DNA of 64,000 bases from Nymphaea colorata (taxonomy: Eukaryota > Streptophyta > Magnoliopsida > Nymphaeales > Nymphaeaceae): assembly GCF_008831285.2 (NCBI RefSeq), contig NC_045145.1:7192802-7256801 (forward strand). The letters are read 5' to 3'. Shown here piece after piece: positions 22,341-35,000 of the stretch (within the stretch, counting starts at the first letter, position 1; each line of letters opens with the position of its first letter). A program made the position numbers and the translations under genes. The notes under the pieces were generated by a model that made no database searches, was not told the DNA's origin, and saw only the letters and a list, made by a program, of their open reading frames with translations.

Positions 22341-23079
22341 GATTAGATAACCAATCCAAACCAAACATAGCAAGTTTGGATCATACCTTGAAGCAATTTT
22401 TCATTTACTATAAGATAGATTGAATTGATATGTTTTGTCGGATCATGGAAGGCTGGATTAGTGGCAATATACAATGTGGCTTGATGATCGCAAAACGAAA
22501 TTGGTGCTTGGGAATGAGGAAATTCGTAATCAGTCTAACCATGTTAGACTCACATACCACATCTTCATCGGTCCATGCATATTCTACCTCTGCTCATTAA
22601 CGAAAAACAGTTGGTTGTTTCTTTGTCTTCCAGCTGATCCAAGAAATATGCAACGATCCATTAACTGGTCGTTGAGTCTGATGACATGTTGACAAATTTA
22701 AATCACAAAAGGCACTTACTTGTATGTTATTTTGTTTATTTATTTAATACATGGCCCGTTTGATTGTCGGGTTAAATTTTACGAGGAGGGTGAAATCTAT
22801 GTGAAATTTCACCTGCCCGTCTAACGCTCGACCTTTTCTTTTCGAAGCCCATCTTTTTTCTTTTCGAAGCTCTTCTCTTGCTCCCTCCTTCCCCTCCTCT
22901 CTCGGGCTCTTTCCCCTTTGTCGCCTCTTCCCCTCTCCATCTCTCCAATCTGAAAAATTTGGGAACGGGTGGCTTCCTAGAATGGCCGCATCGATCATCA
23001 CCGCTGCGGAGCGCTTCCGGAGCTAAGAATCTTAATGTCTGGCATTGAAGGTTACATTATATCTCGGTAACTGACTGTT

Positions 23080-23770
23080 GTGGAAGCACAAAATTTTCCA
23101 TGCCTCGTGATACCACCTGCTTCCATGTTCTTCCTTCCCTCTGCAACTCGCCTCGCAGACTTTGATGGGCTTTTGGTCATCCCCACTTCAAAATTTTTCG
23201 TGTTCATCTGTTTCTTCCTCCCGCCCAAATATCGCTGGAAAAAGACTTGTTTCCTGCTTCGAGTATTCCACCTGGTTGTGATTCTCTCGACTCCATTGAT
23301 GCTTCCTCACCTGGTGCAGACAGATTTTCTTTTCATCTCCTCTTTAAGCCTCATCTCGATTGGTTCTTTCATGAAAACTAGTCGCTTCTTATCCTTATTT
23401 AGAGAGATGTAAACGTTTTTGGCGGGGTCGGCGCCCTTTCCACCATATCCAACAATTTTAATGATCTTGCATCCTCTGACTCGTTTGAGTATTTCCCCGT
23501 CAATCCCGTTTGTCGATATTCTCAAAGAAACCAGTGCAAAGAAACCGGGAGGAGATGCTGTGTGTATTGGGGAGGACTCTCACCACTGGGACTGTGGAGT
23601 CTGTTTTGAGGGAGCTGAAGTGTGGATGGAATTGTGCCTAGGAGTTCTTCTTGTGGGCTGAAAAACAAGATGGGTTTAAGCACAACCGTTATACCTTCAA
23701 TGCCATGGCTTCAATTTTGTCTAGAGCTAACCAGAAGAGTCCATTGATGAGCTAACCAGAAGAGTTTGGA
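23080..23770 (+). pseudogene. PPR-protein gene fragment
   Basis: Pentatricopeptide-repeat proteins bind organellar RNA. After a stop near 23640, one plus frame (about 23645-23745) reads EFFLWAEKQDGFKHNRYTFN then AMASILSRANQK, a phrase typical of the first repeats of plant PPR proteins. Sequence upstream (about 23090-23630) can be followed only by switching frames past several stops (for example ISNNFNDLASSDSFEYFP), and may be the N-terminal part. No full repeat array follows. Short direct duplications (TAACCAGAAGAGT near 23740; CATTAGCAATTTAAGAGGC near 23855 and 23875) show later rearrangement. The fragment is flanked by inverted GGCCCG-type ends, which may mean capture by a transposon. Confidence 0.55.
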
Positions 23771-24099
23771 AGAATTGACTCTATGCTGAGACGGCAACCC
23801 AAAACCAAAGAATGTGTGGCATCAGCTGAAATAATAGTCTAATTGTCTGCCTCATTAGCAATTTAAGAGGCCTCATTAGCAATTTAAGAGGCACTGCAGG
23901 GATTAGGGAAGCTTGTTTTGTTGGCTGCCTGAAAGCACAATTATCTGTGGAACATTTTAACATATTTCCATGCATTTCTGAATGCAAAGTAACATATCTC
24001 CCTCCTCACTCTTTTGTACCATGGTTAATTTTTCTTTGTTACCATGTATGCAACATTTTGTTGTTTTGATGTATGTATGCAATATTTTGTTATTTTGTT

Positions 24100-24237
24100 G
24101 GCCCGTTTGATGCATGTATGCAACATTTTGTTGTTTTGGAAGACATCTTTCAATTTATTTTTATGTGAATTTTTATCATGTGCATCAAATAGGGTTAAAT
24201 TTACCACGTTAAATTCTTCCTGTGTATCAAGCGGGCC
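24100..24237. mobile_element. Possible MITE with GGCCCG(T/C)TTGAT ends
   Basis: GGCCCGTTTGATGCATG at 24100 faces an inverted GGCCCGCTTGATACAC ending at 24237. A second left-like end, GGCCCGTTTGATTGTCGGG, lies at 22753, so the right end could close either a 138-bp MITE or a roughly 1.5-kb element containing the PPR fragment. No target duplication is evident in either reading. Related TTAAATTCTTC-TGTGCATCAAAC words recur to about 24356. Confidence 0.4.
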
Positions 24238-24359
24238 TTCAGATTGAAAGAGAAAAAATTTCATCCTGTAAAAATTTATCATGGTAAATTTGCCACATTA
24301 AATTCTTTTTATCATAGTAAATTTGCCACATTAAATTCTTCTTGTGCATCAAACAGTAA

Positions 24360-25600
24360 GAGAGAGAGAGAAAAAGAGTGACACTCACAAAATAAAGCAT
24401 AAATGGATCCAGTTTTTACTAAACTAAAGTTAAGTGGACCCTATGTAACTGGAATTGGATTTGGATTGGAATTCATACCCTATTTGTTCTGCAAAATTTA
24501 AATGCAATTAACATTAAATCCAACGGTTATTGTAACGAGGCTGAATATTTTTGTCAAATTTCAGTCTAATATGGCAGATTAGGATCGAGTACATTCATGA
24601 AAACAGTATTTGATTAGTAACTGAAGCTAGACTTTTTTACCAGATCCAATTAAGCAGATTCAAAGTCAGAACAATGGTAACTGATCCGTTTATATCCGTA
24701 GGTGTTTTAGCTTGCCGGTCGAAATAGCTGACTGGAGATGTCGGGTCAGGGTTTGGATATCTGGTTTTCCCCTTTGAAATCTTGGTACAAATCATTTAAG
24801 CTTTGACCCGAAAGCAGAAACAGATCCTCTCTCGTCGTTGGTCGGATCACTTTTCAAAAGGATCCTCGCCGTTGGTTGGTATCCTGCCGCCTTTGCTTCT
24901 TTCTTTTTTGTTTTTTCCATTGGACTTCCAGTTCCGTTGGATCAATACTTTAGTAATAATTTATTCGATACGTTGGCAGCAAACTTAGGATCCGAAATGC
25001 TTTTTCCCCCTTCTTTTTTTTTTTTTTTGGGCATATTTTTTTAGTCAAACAAAATTGGGTAATGACCACATGGCCCGCTTGTCCCCATTCACACATGTTT
25101 AGGACTAAAAAGAAATTTTCATTAACGATATCACCTTTTGGTCATTTCACTTATGATGACGAATTGCAAAATATTTACTTTATAAGAATGAACTAGGGCA
25201 CAATATCGAGGGTAAACCAGAGGAATTGGGACTTGGGTGAGGAGAAAAAGTCCCTTTCCTTCCTTTTTTTTTTTTTTTTTTTTTTGGTTCAGAATTGCAT
25301 CCATATTTTAGACACTCTTACTATTTTTAACTGACATGTAGTTTTACAATATATTTTTCAACTCAAATGCCGTATATGCAATCTTAGACTACATCATTCA
25401 ATTCAAATTCCATGTATACAACTATTTACAGTATTTGAGAGAGTATCACTACGTCATGATTTAAGTAGGAGTTTTTTTTATGAAAATTTGTGAGCAAAAA
25501 TAAAACACGCGTAAGAAAATAAAGGGAAATATGAGCCCCAAAATTACAATTATCCCTAAGCGGTGGACCTTTCAGTAGAAGTTTCTCAAGAATGAAAAAA
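24360..25600. other. Intergenic upstream of the OGDH E2 gene
   Basis: AT-rich sequence with poly-T runs near 25011-25028 and 25266-25285. No gene is recognised. The last few hundred bases should contain the promoter of the downstream E2 gene, but I can point to no specific core element. Confidence 0.5.
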
Positions 25601-25639
25601 AAAACCCTGGAAAAGCAAAATTACAGCTAAAGTTTGAGA

Positions 25640-25819
25640 AGAATTTTCTTTAAAAGAAAAAAGTCTCGGTTCGGGTGGGTTTGGGTCAGAGAACGGAAAT
25701 CGATGGCTTTCTAGCGAGGTCCTTGCGCCGCTTCTCCCTCCATTCTCGCCTTCCTCCCTCTCTCTCTCCCTTTCTGTCTTCCGATTCGATTCTGGTTGCC
25801 GTCTCTTTTTTCTTCTCTC
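25640..25819 (+). promoter_or_regulatory. Probable 5'-UTR exon of the OGDH E2 gene
   Basis: Pyrimidine-rich sequence (CTCCCTCTCTCTCTCCC near 25753) ending TTCTCTCAG before GTCCGA is a plausible leader exon and donor. The leader intron would then run to about 26820, shortly before the start codon at 26842. This is inferred from composition and position; transcript data would fix it. Confidence 0.4.
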
Positions 25820-26841
25820 AGGTCCGACATTCATTTCTGTTCCTTCCTCTTGGTGATTCTATCGGTGAGCGTCACACGCGTTATTTTGGGTCTCCAATTT
25901 TTGCGGATTTTGTTTTACCTTCTTTCTCATCTTAATTTTCGTGTTTGCGCTGCCGATTCTCATAACCATTAGTTTTCGATCTAATTAAATGGAAGCTTGG
26001 TGGTTTCTTCGATCTTTTGTTGCTGCGCAACATAGTATTACGTGCTGGTGGTTCAGTTAAGCAGTATTAGGGCTTTAGATGTTTGTTTTTTGTTCCTTCT
26101 TGTGGATATTTGCAAAAATTTCGTGGAGATCCTTTCCTTTTGCGTTTTTGTATTTTTACTCCCTTTCCTGTTATTTGGGAATTTCAATATCCCTTCTGTG
26201 GATTTTTTTTTTCAAATCCTGAGATGCACCAGAAACGAAGGAAAAGTTCAGTTGAACACGTAAATGAAGTTTGCTTTTTTTAGAGAATGATCATATTATC
26301 ACACGCTTCATAGCATCGCTTCTTTTCCCGGAGTGCTAGCAATTCCTTTTCTTCATTGGTTGAACCGTTAATTCGTCGTGATAGGTTATCGATCAGTTAT
26401 TGCAGGTTCTCATGGTTGTGTTTGCTATATTTTCTTTTTTAATTTATTTCTCTGTAAATGGCTGAGGTCACATTTCTACATGTGAAGGGTGCGGAATAAG
26501 ATTCGTAAAGCCAACCGCACATAGTATGGTTAAGGCATTCAGATTATGATGGTTTCTCTGCAAAGTATAAAAATCTGAAGCTGATGGCAAGTGCAATCAG
26601 TTCTATGGTCAACGGCATCTTGGTGCTCCTAATGCAAATGGATATCCCTGACGCAAGAATTGCAGTTTAGAGATTTTCATTTTTTCTATTAGTATATACT
26701 ATATAGACTGCAGTAAAAGAAACAGAAAAAAACAAAACAATAATAACTTAGCGTCTTAGACCTACTGAATATCCAACTCAAACCTTCACTGATCTGTGTT
26801 CTTTATTCTCTATATGATAAGGGGCTCCAAAAGGAGGAAAA

Positions 26842-28977
26842 ATGATGCGGGCAGTGATACAAAAAGTTGGCCGCAGCCAATCATCCACTGCTGGTTCTTT
26901 ATTGGTAATATCTCCTATCATTTCACTTGATTAAATTTTTTTAAAAGGGATCAATATTTATCACCCATCTGGTTCACCGTTTTCATCTTATAGACTGTGC
27001 ATGTTGGCTTAAGTTTCTTTATCTGCATGTGTGTGTTCCTGTGTGTACATGTGTTTTAGTCTCTTACTTTCTATTTAAACAATCATAATGTGAGAGCTTC
27101 TTCTTGCAGAGAAATGGGCAGTTCTTGCATAAAATTTCTCCTGAACTGCCTATGCTAGAGAGGAGTTTTTCTACTTTGTCAAAAGAGGTACGGTGCAGTC
27201 CTGTTATTATGATATTGTTTCTGTCCAGTGATTTATCAAGAATAGCATGGCAACCTCATGGCTCGACTTATCTCAGGTAATTGAATAGCACTGTGACATC
27301 CAGTGCTTATTCATGAGAAAATAGTGGAATGGAGACACTCACATGAGCAAAGGGGTAGATTGATATTAGATAATATATGTTGGAAGTGGATCCAATTGCC
27401 AATCAACCTTTAGAACCCATTTACTGCTTATACTGGCCAATAATGTCCATAATTTGTTCATAACTCATAAGGTGAAGAAGTGAAGCCCCTGATGTTTTGT
27501 TTAGAAGGCATAAAACGTATACCTCAAGTGGGTGAGGCCGTGAGGTTGAAAAGTGGTTTCCTTTTAAACATGGAATTTTAAGGGAATGAAATTAAGGGAT
27601 TCAGAAAATACTTGGAATATGATAGATATCTTAAATGGTTTTCTATAAGCATCATCTTAGAATGTCTTCAACTGTGCAAATAATATTTCTCATTTTTCCA
27701 GAATATCTGTTTTGAAAACTTTTTAAAAATTTTAAGACAAAAAATCATATTGTGGTCAATTGTTTGTTAGGAATCAGAATTAGGTGCATCTTTTTGTTTG
27801 ATAACATGAAATTAGTTGGGAAAAGGGCTATATGTGAACGCCAATGATTCCAAAGCAAATCATGGTTTGATTTTCCTTGATTCCAGTGTTATGTGGTCTG
27901 AGGAGGTGTATATGATTGGGAAAAGGTAGACCCTGCATTATTCCTAAGGAAATGCAACAAGCAAGTGAAGAGTTTCACTGCTATATGTGGCACAAAACAA
28001 AGAGGATGGTTTGTCGTTTGTCCCCTTTGACTCTGTTGGTGAGTACAATTCACTGATTGTGTATAACTAGGAGTGGCTGGTCTTTTTGGAGAGAGGGAGA
28101 GACAGATGATGAACCAGTCAGATGCACAGATTTTCTTTCTTCTGCTCTTCACTCTTACGGTCCTACCCTATCCTTTCACCAACGAGCAAAGCCTTATGCT
28201 TCATTTTGTGAGTGCTTTGTGCTTTGTTTTCGAAAGGTTCCATAGGAACTAGGGCTTGGAATCCTACCTATTTCTCCATCTTTAGGGCTGAAAGGAAATA
28301 ATAAAAAGGGAACCTCCTCTATTTCAAGCTTTGTGTCATGGATACCGACATTGGGCACAAAGTAATTTTAAAAAAACTTAGGTGTGGGGACGTGACTATA
28401 TGTATATGTGTGTGTGTCTTTCAAGGTAAGGTCTTAAACAAGCAAACAAGATAATGCATTCACAATTCATACTTTATAAATTGTAACATATAAAGTAATA
28501 ACCAGACTAGCTAGCAAAGAAGAAAGTATATTGATTGAGTGGGAGAGAAGGAGAGACAAATAGAGGGAGGAGGATTGTGATAGAGAGAGGACAACAGATA
28601 GAGACAAATAGTGGGAAGGAAGTCAAGATAGAGAGGCAAGGAGAGGAAGGGAGATTGAGAGAAATGGGTGGAAAGAGAGACGAAGACAAGGAGAGAGATC
28701 AAGAGAGAGGAAGGGAGCTAAAAAAGAGTGACGGAGAGTGGAAGCAAAATTGAGAGAGCAGATAGAGTGATGGAGAGAAAGTGGGAGAGACTATCTGCTA
28801 GAGAACTGTTTCCAGAGTTATTGGAGTCACCGGAAAGAAGTTCGTGCTAAGGAGGCTAGAGGTTTCACCCTGTCAAGAGAGAGTGCCTGCTGAAGAACTG
28901 TCTACTCATTGGAGTCACCCGAAAAGGAATCGTGCTAAGGAGGACTCCAAGGCTCGATATGTCAAGTTGTCAATGCT

Positions 28978-29034
<57 letters not shown>

Positions 29035-32000
29035 CCAATTTTAAACCAGGTCAAACTTTACAATATCCAAAAAATCAGTTCTGGCTCAGATGTGTTTGAC
29101 TGTATGCAGCATGTGCAATACCATGTCCAGGCTGGCACCCCATGTCTGAATGTGTCTTGGCGTGTTGACATGGATGCATCACCCTAATTCAAATGTCCAT
29201 GTGCTAGAGACTTCAAAGCTTTTATCTAGTGGGTTAGACATCTGTGATCATTCTGGTAAATCTATTCATGTGAGTTTTTTAGGATAATGACGGATGGGTT
29301 TGCTTAATTACTGAAGAATGGTAACCCTGGCTTTCTGGAACAAGATGCAAAATGGGAAGAAAGAGACTCCTCACAACCTGAACAATTTGCATGGATGGTG
29401 TGTGTGCAAGGTGGACTCCCTTCCTGATGAGGTGCACCATCACCATCTTCGGAAACAAAAATTTCACCAGAAATTGGGAGACCTGGTACATGAACCTGCA
29501 CATTGATTTTCATCCTACTCACCAAGTTCCTGTTATCCAACAGAGGAAGTGGGAGACAGTCAAGTGCCCAATGGCAGTTAACTTGCAGTGGTTGATAATT
29601 CTCAGCACTAATAGTTTACACTAACAACTGAAATTGGAAAACACACATAAATTGTTGAAGACATCCTTTTCTGAAAAAAGGAAGCTTGATAAGATATCAA
29701 AGTTTCAAACTCACCACACTGTGGCATTCCTTCTGTTTTTTTGTCTTTTCTTTTAGATTACAAAGGTTTTATCTGCTGTTGAGAACTTAAGACCAATTGT
29801 GGCATAATCCGACCCACTGCGAGTACTTTTTCATCCTATTTTCTTGTGGTATGGCCAGAATTAATTGCATGTCTAGTTTTTCACTATTTGAGTTGGCTTT
29901 TGCATCATGCTTTCTCAATTTAATAGTATATGGAGATAAAAGTTTCAAGTTTTTCTCAAGCATGGCACACTTATTCTAGGAGGGTGATCATTTTTGTTAT
30001 TAAAACTAATCAGGGTGTAGCTTGCAAGAAGACTGACTTCTACCTAGTGCCAGTGCAAAGGAAAGTTATTGAGTGGATGTTGATGATGAGATCATATAAG
30101 GTTGATTCTTGGTGTAGAGTCACCAACCCATTCAATTCAGGGAATAAAGGGCTTATTATAACCCATATCAGTTGAGTCCAAAGTTAGATGGCATAACATA
30201 AAAACGCAAGTTTAAGTTTAAATATAAAAAAGTCAAAAAGATTAAATTGCAAAATATGAATTGCGTAAAAGTTAGAAAATAACAAGTATATGCTGTCCAC
30301 AACATGCACACTTTCATTGGAAGTAATCATGGGCTGAACCAAGGGGGTTGGCATGGGCCATGGACCCCTTCCCCATCCCCCCACCCCTCAGCACCAATCC
30401 ACCCACAAACACAAACCAAACTGAGTTTTGGGGAAAGAGGAAAAAAATACTACTTGCTATTTCCAAAAGTTTTGATATGACTTGTGTAAAATTTTTGGAA
30501 ATTATAGGCCCCCCCTAGAAAAAATTCTAGCTCCACACCTGGAAGTGACTAGAATTGACCACTTAAATTACTTTTGATACTTAAATGTGTTTTTTTTTTT
30601 TGGTGTTTGACTTGCTCCTTGGAATGTTCAGTTAGTTTAACATAAAATTGGAAATTTGTTATTCCTGAGGGCAAACATAGGCTCTGGAAGAAAAAAAAAA
30701 AAGCAATGAAAGAACTAATTTTATTGTGTGAAATCAGCTCTAGATTTTATCTTTACTTTAAATGCATGAGAATGCCTTTTTGTAGGGAAATTATTTTCAG
30801 CCTTAAGTAACTTATGTAAGTCCAGAAGAAAAAACAACTTTTTATCACCCTTTCATATTTTCAAGTGTAACCATGTATTATAATTACACTGTGTTGTAAG
30901 GTAAGATATAGGAGCTGTATCATAAGTTGCATCTGATACAGGATAGTTGCACCCCTGAAATTAGTTTTAAGTGTGTGCTATGTAATGTATCATATGATGG
31001 ACAATGTAATGTAGAACACAGGTTGGCAGATTGTAAAATTTTGTCATTTCCTGACAAAGACTGATCATTAGGTGGGCAAGTGATCCATGTGCTTTCATCC
31101 CAAATTGTTAGTCGACTAGTGTTCTTGTTGCATAGGTTCCATATTCTCTTGTTTTTATTATTAACGATGATTCTTTTTTTCTTTTTTAAGCTTGTTAGAA
31201 TGACAATTCAAATGGTCTACTGCAAGACTTATTTTATTTTGTTTCTATATTGCCAATTTTCCATTTGGTGACTCAACTCCTTCAAACTTTCTTCAGAGAT
31301 TGCTTCTTTTAAGAGGGTATGAGCATGTCAGAAATTTCAGCTTTCATTTATCTGGTACGGTTCAATGAGTTCTACAGTTTGGTTAGTAGCACACCTCTTT
31401 TCTTCTTCTTTCCAGATGTTGATTGTTCTTTTTAAATTGTCTCAGGAAGGCCAATTGGTTGGAAGGTCACAAGGTAAGGAACCTTCACTTTTTTCCAGCT
31501 AACCTTTTAGTTTAGCCTTTTACAGTTTAAGCTACTTTCAGATGCATGCTGCTATTGCAATTGTTTTGGTTTCATACCTGTTTATTCTGCAGCGAATTTG
31601 GTGTATTACTTAGAAGAGGTTCTTCAGATGCCAGGTGGAGCAGATCATTTTCCTCAGAATCAGGTGCAATATATGGCAAATACTTGTAATGTTGTCATTA
31701 TCCATTTGATTAATTGAGCTAGTCATTTATCAAAATTTCAAAATGTAGGTGACTTGGTTGATGCTGTTGTCCCTTATATGGGTGAATCCATTACTGATGG
31801 AACACTAGCCACATTTCTGAAGAGTATGTAATATCGAAAGTGTTTTCCCATGATGTGTATGTCTATGTGACAATACTTTGGTTATCTGCAAATAGCTTGA
31901 CTCAATTTTTATGTTTTCTCCATCTGAATCAGAACCTGGAGATAAAGTTGCAATTGATGAAACAATAGCCCAAGTTGAGACAGATAAGGTGTTTATTATT

Positions 32001-35000
32001 ATGAATTGCATTTGAGGAAATTTATAGGAAACAATGCTGCTTCTAAAGCATACAAACACTGTCTACCCTCCAGGTTACTATTGATGTTGCAAGCCCTGAA
32101 GCTGGGACAATCCAGAGGGTATATATGTATTACATGACATTTTGATTAATTTATTTGATTTAAACTTGCTTAAATGAGCCTTGTTATAAAATCACCTTTA
32201 ATCCTCGGAAAAATTTTGTTTATGCATAATTCATTACAGTTTGTAGCTAAGAAAGGTGATATTGTTGTTCCGGGAACCAAGATTGCTATCATTTCCAAAT
32301 CTGGTGTTGCTGAATCAGATGCTCCAACAAAAGAGGAGTCTCCCGAAGATGTTCCACCACCACCCCCCTCTACAGCTGCACAAACAGTAGAAAAGAAGCA
32401 GCCATCGGAGGGGCATACTGTGGTGAAATCTCCACCTTCTTCTCCACCAATATCTAAAACCTCACCTACTGAACCTCAGCTTCCTCCCAAGGAGAGGGAA
32501 AGACGAGTAAGTAAAAAATATTTCTTTTGGAAAATGTTTGTTACTAGTGTAGGGTCTATATGAAGATGAAAAAGTAGTTGATCAGCTATAAATTATCTGG
32601 GTTTTAATCTGACGATGATTGCAGGTTCCAATGACGAGATTGAGGAAAAGAGTTGCAACCCGTTTGAAAGATTCTCAGAACACTTACGCCATGCTGACCA
32701 CATTCAATGAAGTTGACATGTAGGTGCCATTGTTTACTTTCGCTCTCATGTTCTTGTTAAACATATGGTATTCTGCCATACTTTTTTCATATATGTTTGA
32801 GGATGCATAAGCATGAATCCTAGAGTAGATGTCTAGTTAAGGTATTTCAGTTCTTCTGCCACACAAATGAGGATAAATGATCTGCACAAGTAGTTGTTTT
32901 GATTTTGGATTGAACCACAACTTGATCGTTGTTTTGAGGTTAGGATTAGTATAACCTCACCAGCTTTTCATACTGTACGCCAAAAAAGAAAGCCAATTTG
33001 TACTGTCTCTAAGCTAGCATTAGCACAACTTTGTATGAATATCTATAGGATATGTAAGATTTGCTCTTATTTATAACAATCTCCTTTTTACAGCTTTTCA
33101 TACCATACGCCAAAAAAGAAAGCCAATTTGTACTGTCTCTAAGCTAGCATTAGCACAACTTTGTATGAATATCTATAGGATATGTAAGATTTGCTCTTAT
33201 TTATAACAATCTCCTTTTTAATTAAAGTTTACTCCTCATATAAATGTTCTCCCATGGTACATAAAAATTGATTACAGTTTGGTTTCTAATGATGAAGGAC
33301 AAACCTGATGAAACTCCGATCTGATTACAAAGATGCATTCCTAGAAAAACATGGTGTTAAGCTTGGATTTATGTCGGGATTTATAAAGGTATGTCTTTCC
33401 AGATTATTTTATAAATTACTCTTTATTCACTGCTTCTATTTGTTGATCTGTATCATGTTTCTTGCATTTTTTATTCAGGCTGCTGTTAGTGGCCTCCAGC
33501 AGCAGCCAATAATTAATGCAGTCATTGATGGTGAAGACATCATTTATCGCGATGACATTGACATAAGTATCGCCGTTGGTACTCCTAAGGTTTGTTCACA
33601 TAATGCCTAACACTAATATATCCAGCTATTGCATTTTATTTTAGAAATTTTCATCTCGCTGCCTGTTGTTGGCTTTGTCAATGTGAAATAAGGGTCCTCT
33701 GGTTATCAACTGTATATTAGATTGTGCATGCTTTTGCTAAAAGCTACTAATGATTTGCACATTGGATTATCTTGTTAATCTCTTTCACTTTATCCTCCAC
33801 TCTTTCACTTTGTCCTCCATTTAATCTCTTTCACTTTATCCTCCACTCTTTCACTTTATCCTCCATTTAATCTCTTTCACTTTATCCTCCATGGTGACAA
33901 CTCTTGTAGGGCTTGTTGATCCAATGTTCCATTTGAGTATCAAATTGTGGACTTTATGATGGAAAGGGTTCTCTCTCTGTGATTCCAGTTCCTATGATAT
34001 GCTGTCTTCTTTTTGTTGCATTGATAATCATAGCTCTTGTCCACTTATTTGGCTTTAATTGAACTGAGACAACCACCATTACATGTTTTCCCAAAGCCTC
34101 CAGCTTTTTCACTACTTTCTGACTACTATGTCATAAGATAGATTAAAAAAAAAAATTGTTTCCACTTACTGTTAAATAATGATTATGGATATTAACCTAT
34201 TTTAGGATAGAACTCTCTTTCCCTCATTGCTCCACCCAATGCATTACTTTAAGCTTCGCTATAGTCTAGTGGCTGTAGTTCACAGCACTCTAAAACATGT
34301 GTTAAGCAAAGAAAACATGTTGATGTCCTACATTTTCATACTGAACAACCAATCCCTTCTTATAAGTGTCCAAGTTTAGGGGCAATCCAACTAAAGACCA
34401 GATCAGTTTTCTAATTTTTGTTTAAATGGCTTTGATTCCTTTACTGACCAGACTATTGAACCCAAGGAGCGGAAGGTTAGTCCATGTGTATATTCATTGG
34501 ATGCATAATGGGATAACAAAAGAGTTCACCAATTTCTATGATGTGGCTTCAATCTGCATAAATTGCTTATAACTAATTTTTGAAGTTGGGAGGAAGCCAT
34601 GGGACTTATCTACGCCCAAGATATGCATGCTGCTTATTTGCCAAAAAAATCCTGCTGAACCACATGAAAAAGTTTAGAAGCATATTTCACTCACATTTCT
34701 TAGGCATAATAATGTTGTTTTTTGAATGGTTCTACTTAAATCATTGTAGAGGTACCAGAATGCACTGACAAAATCAAGCAGGTTTGTTATTGTTATTATT
34801 AATATCTGATTCAATCTCATATTTCTCATTTTTCTACTTAATTTGTACTAATCACTCTGTATGTTCCCTTGTCTCTGGGAGTCTGTACAGTCTTTTGCTT
34901 TGTTTTGCATTGTGCTTCCTTTGCTTATGTTGATTCATTTGCTTATGCATGTTTACTTGTAAGGGAGTACCCTCCCACCGGTCTAAGTGTCAAGTATTGG

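Larger units (their letters stand above)
27188..31445 (+). other. Intron 2 of the OGDH E2 gene (4.3 kb)
   Basis: Non-coding. It contains a GA-rich tract (28520-28800), a (TA)n run (28978-29030) and a hAT MITE (30328-30541). ORFs at 29279-29624 resemble no protein I know. An additional short exon cannot be excluded, but the reading frame joins without one. Confidence 0.7.

Noticed and set aside
23307-23525. Minus-strand ORF (72 codons) over the PPR fragment
   Set aside because: It is antisense to the PPR-like frames and has no family resemblance.
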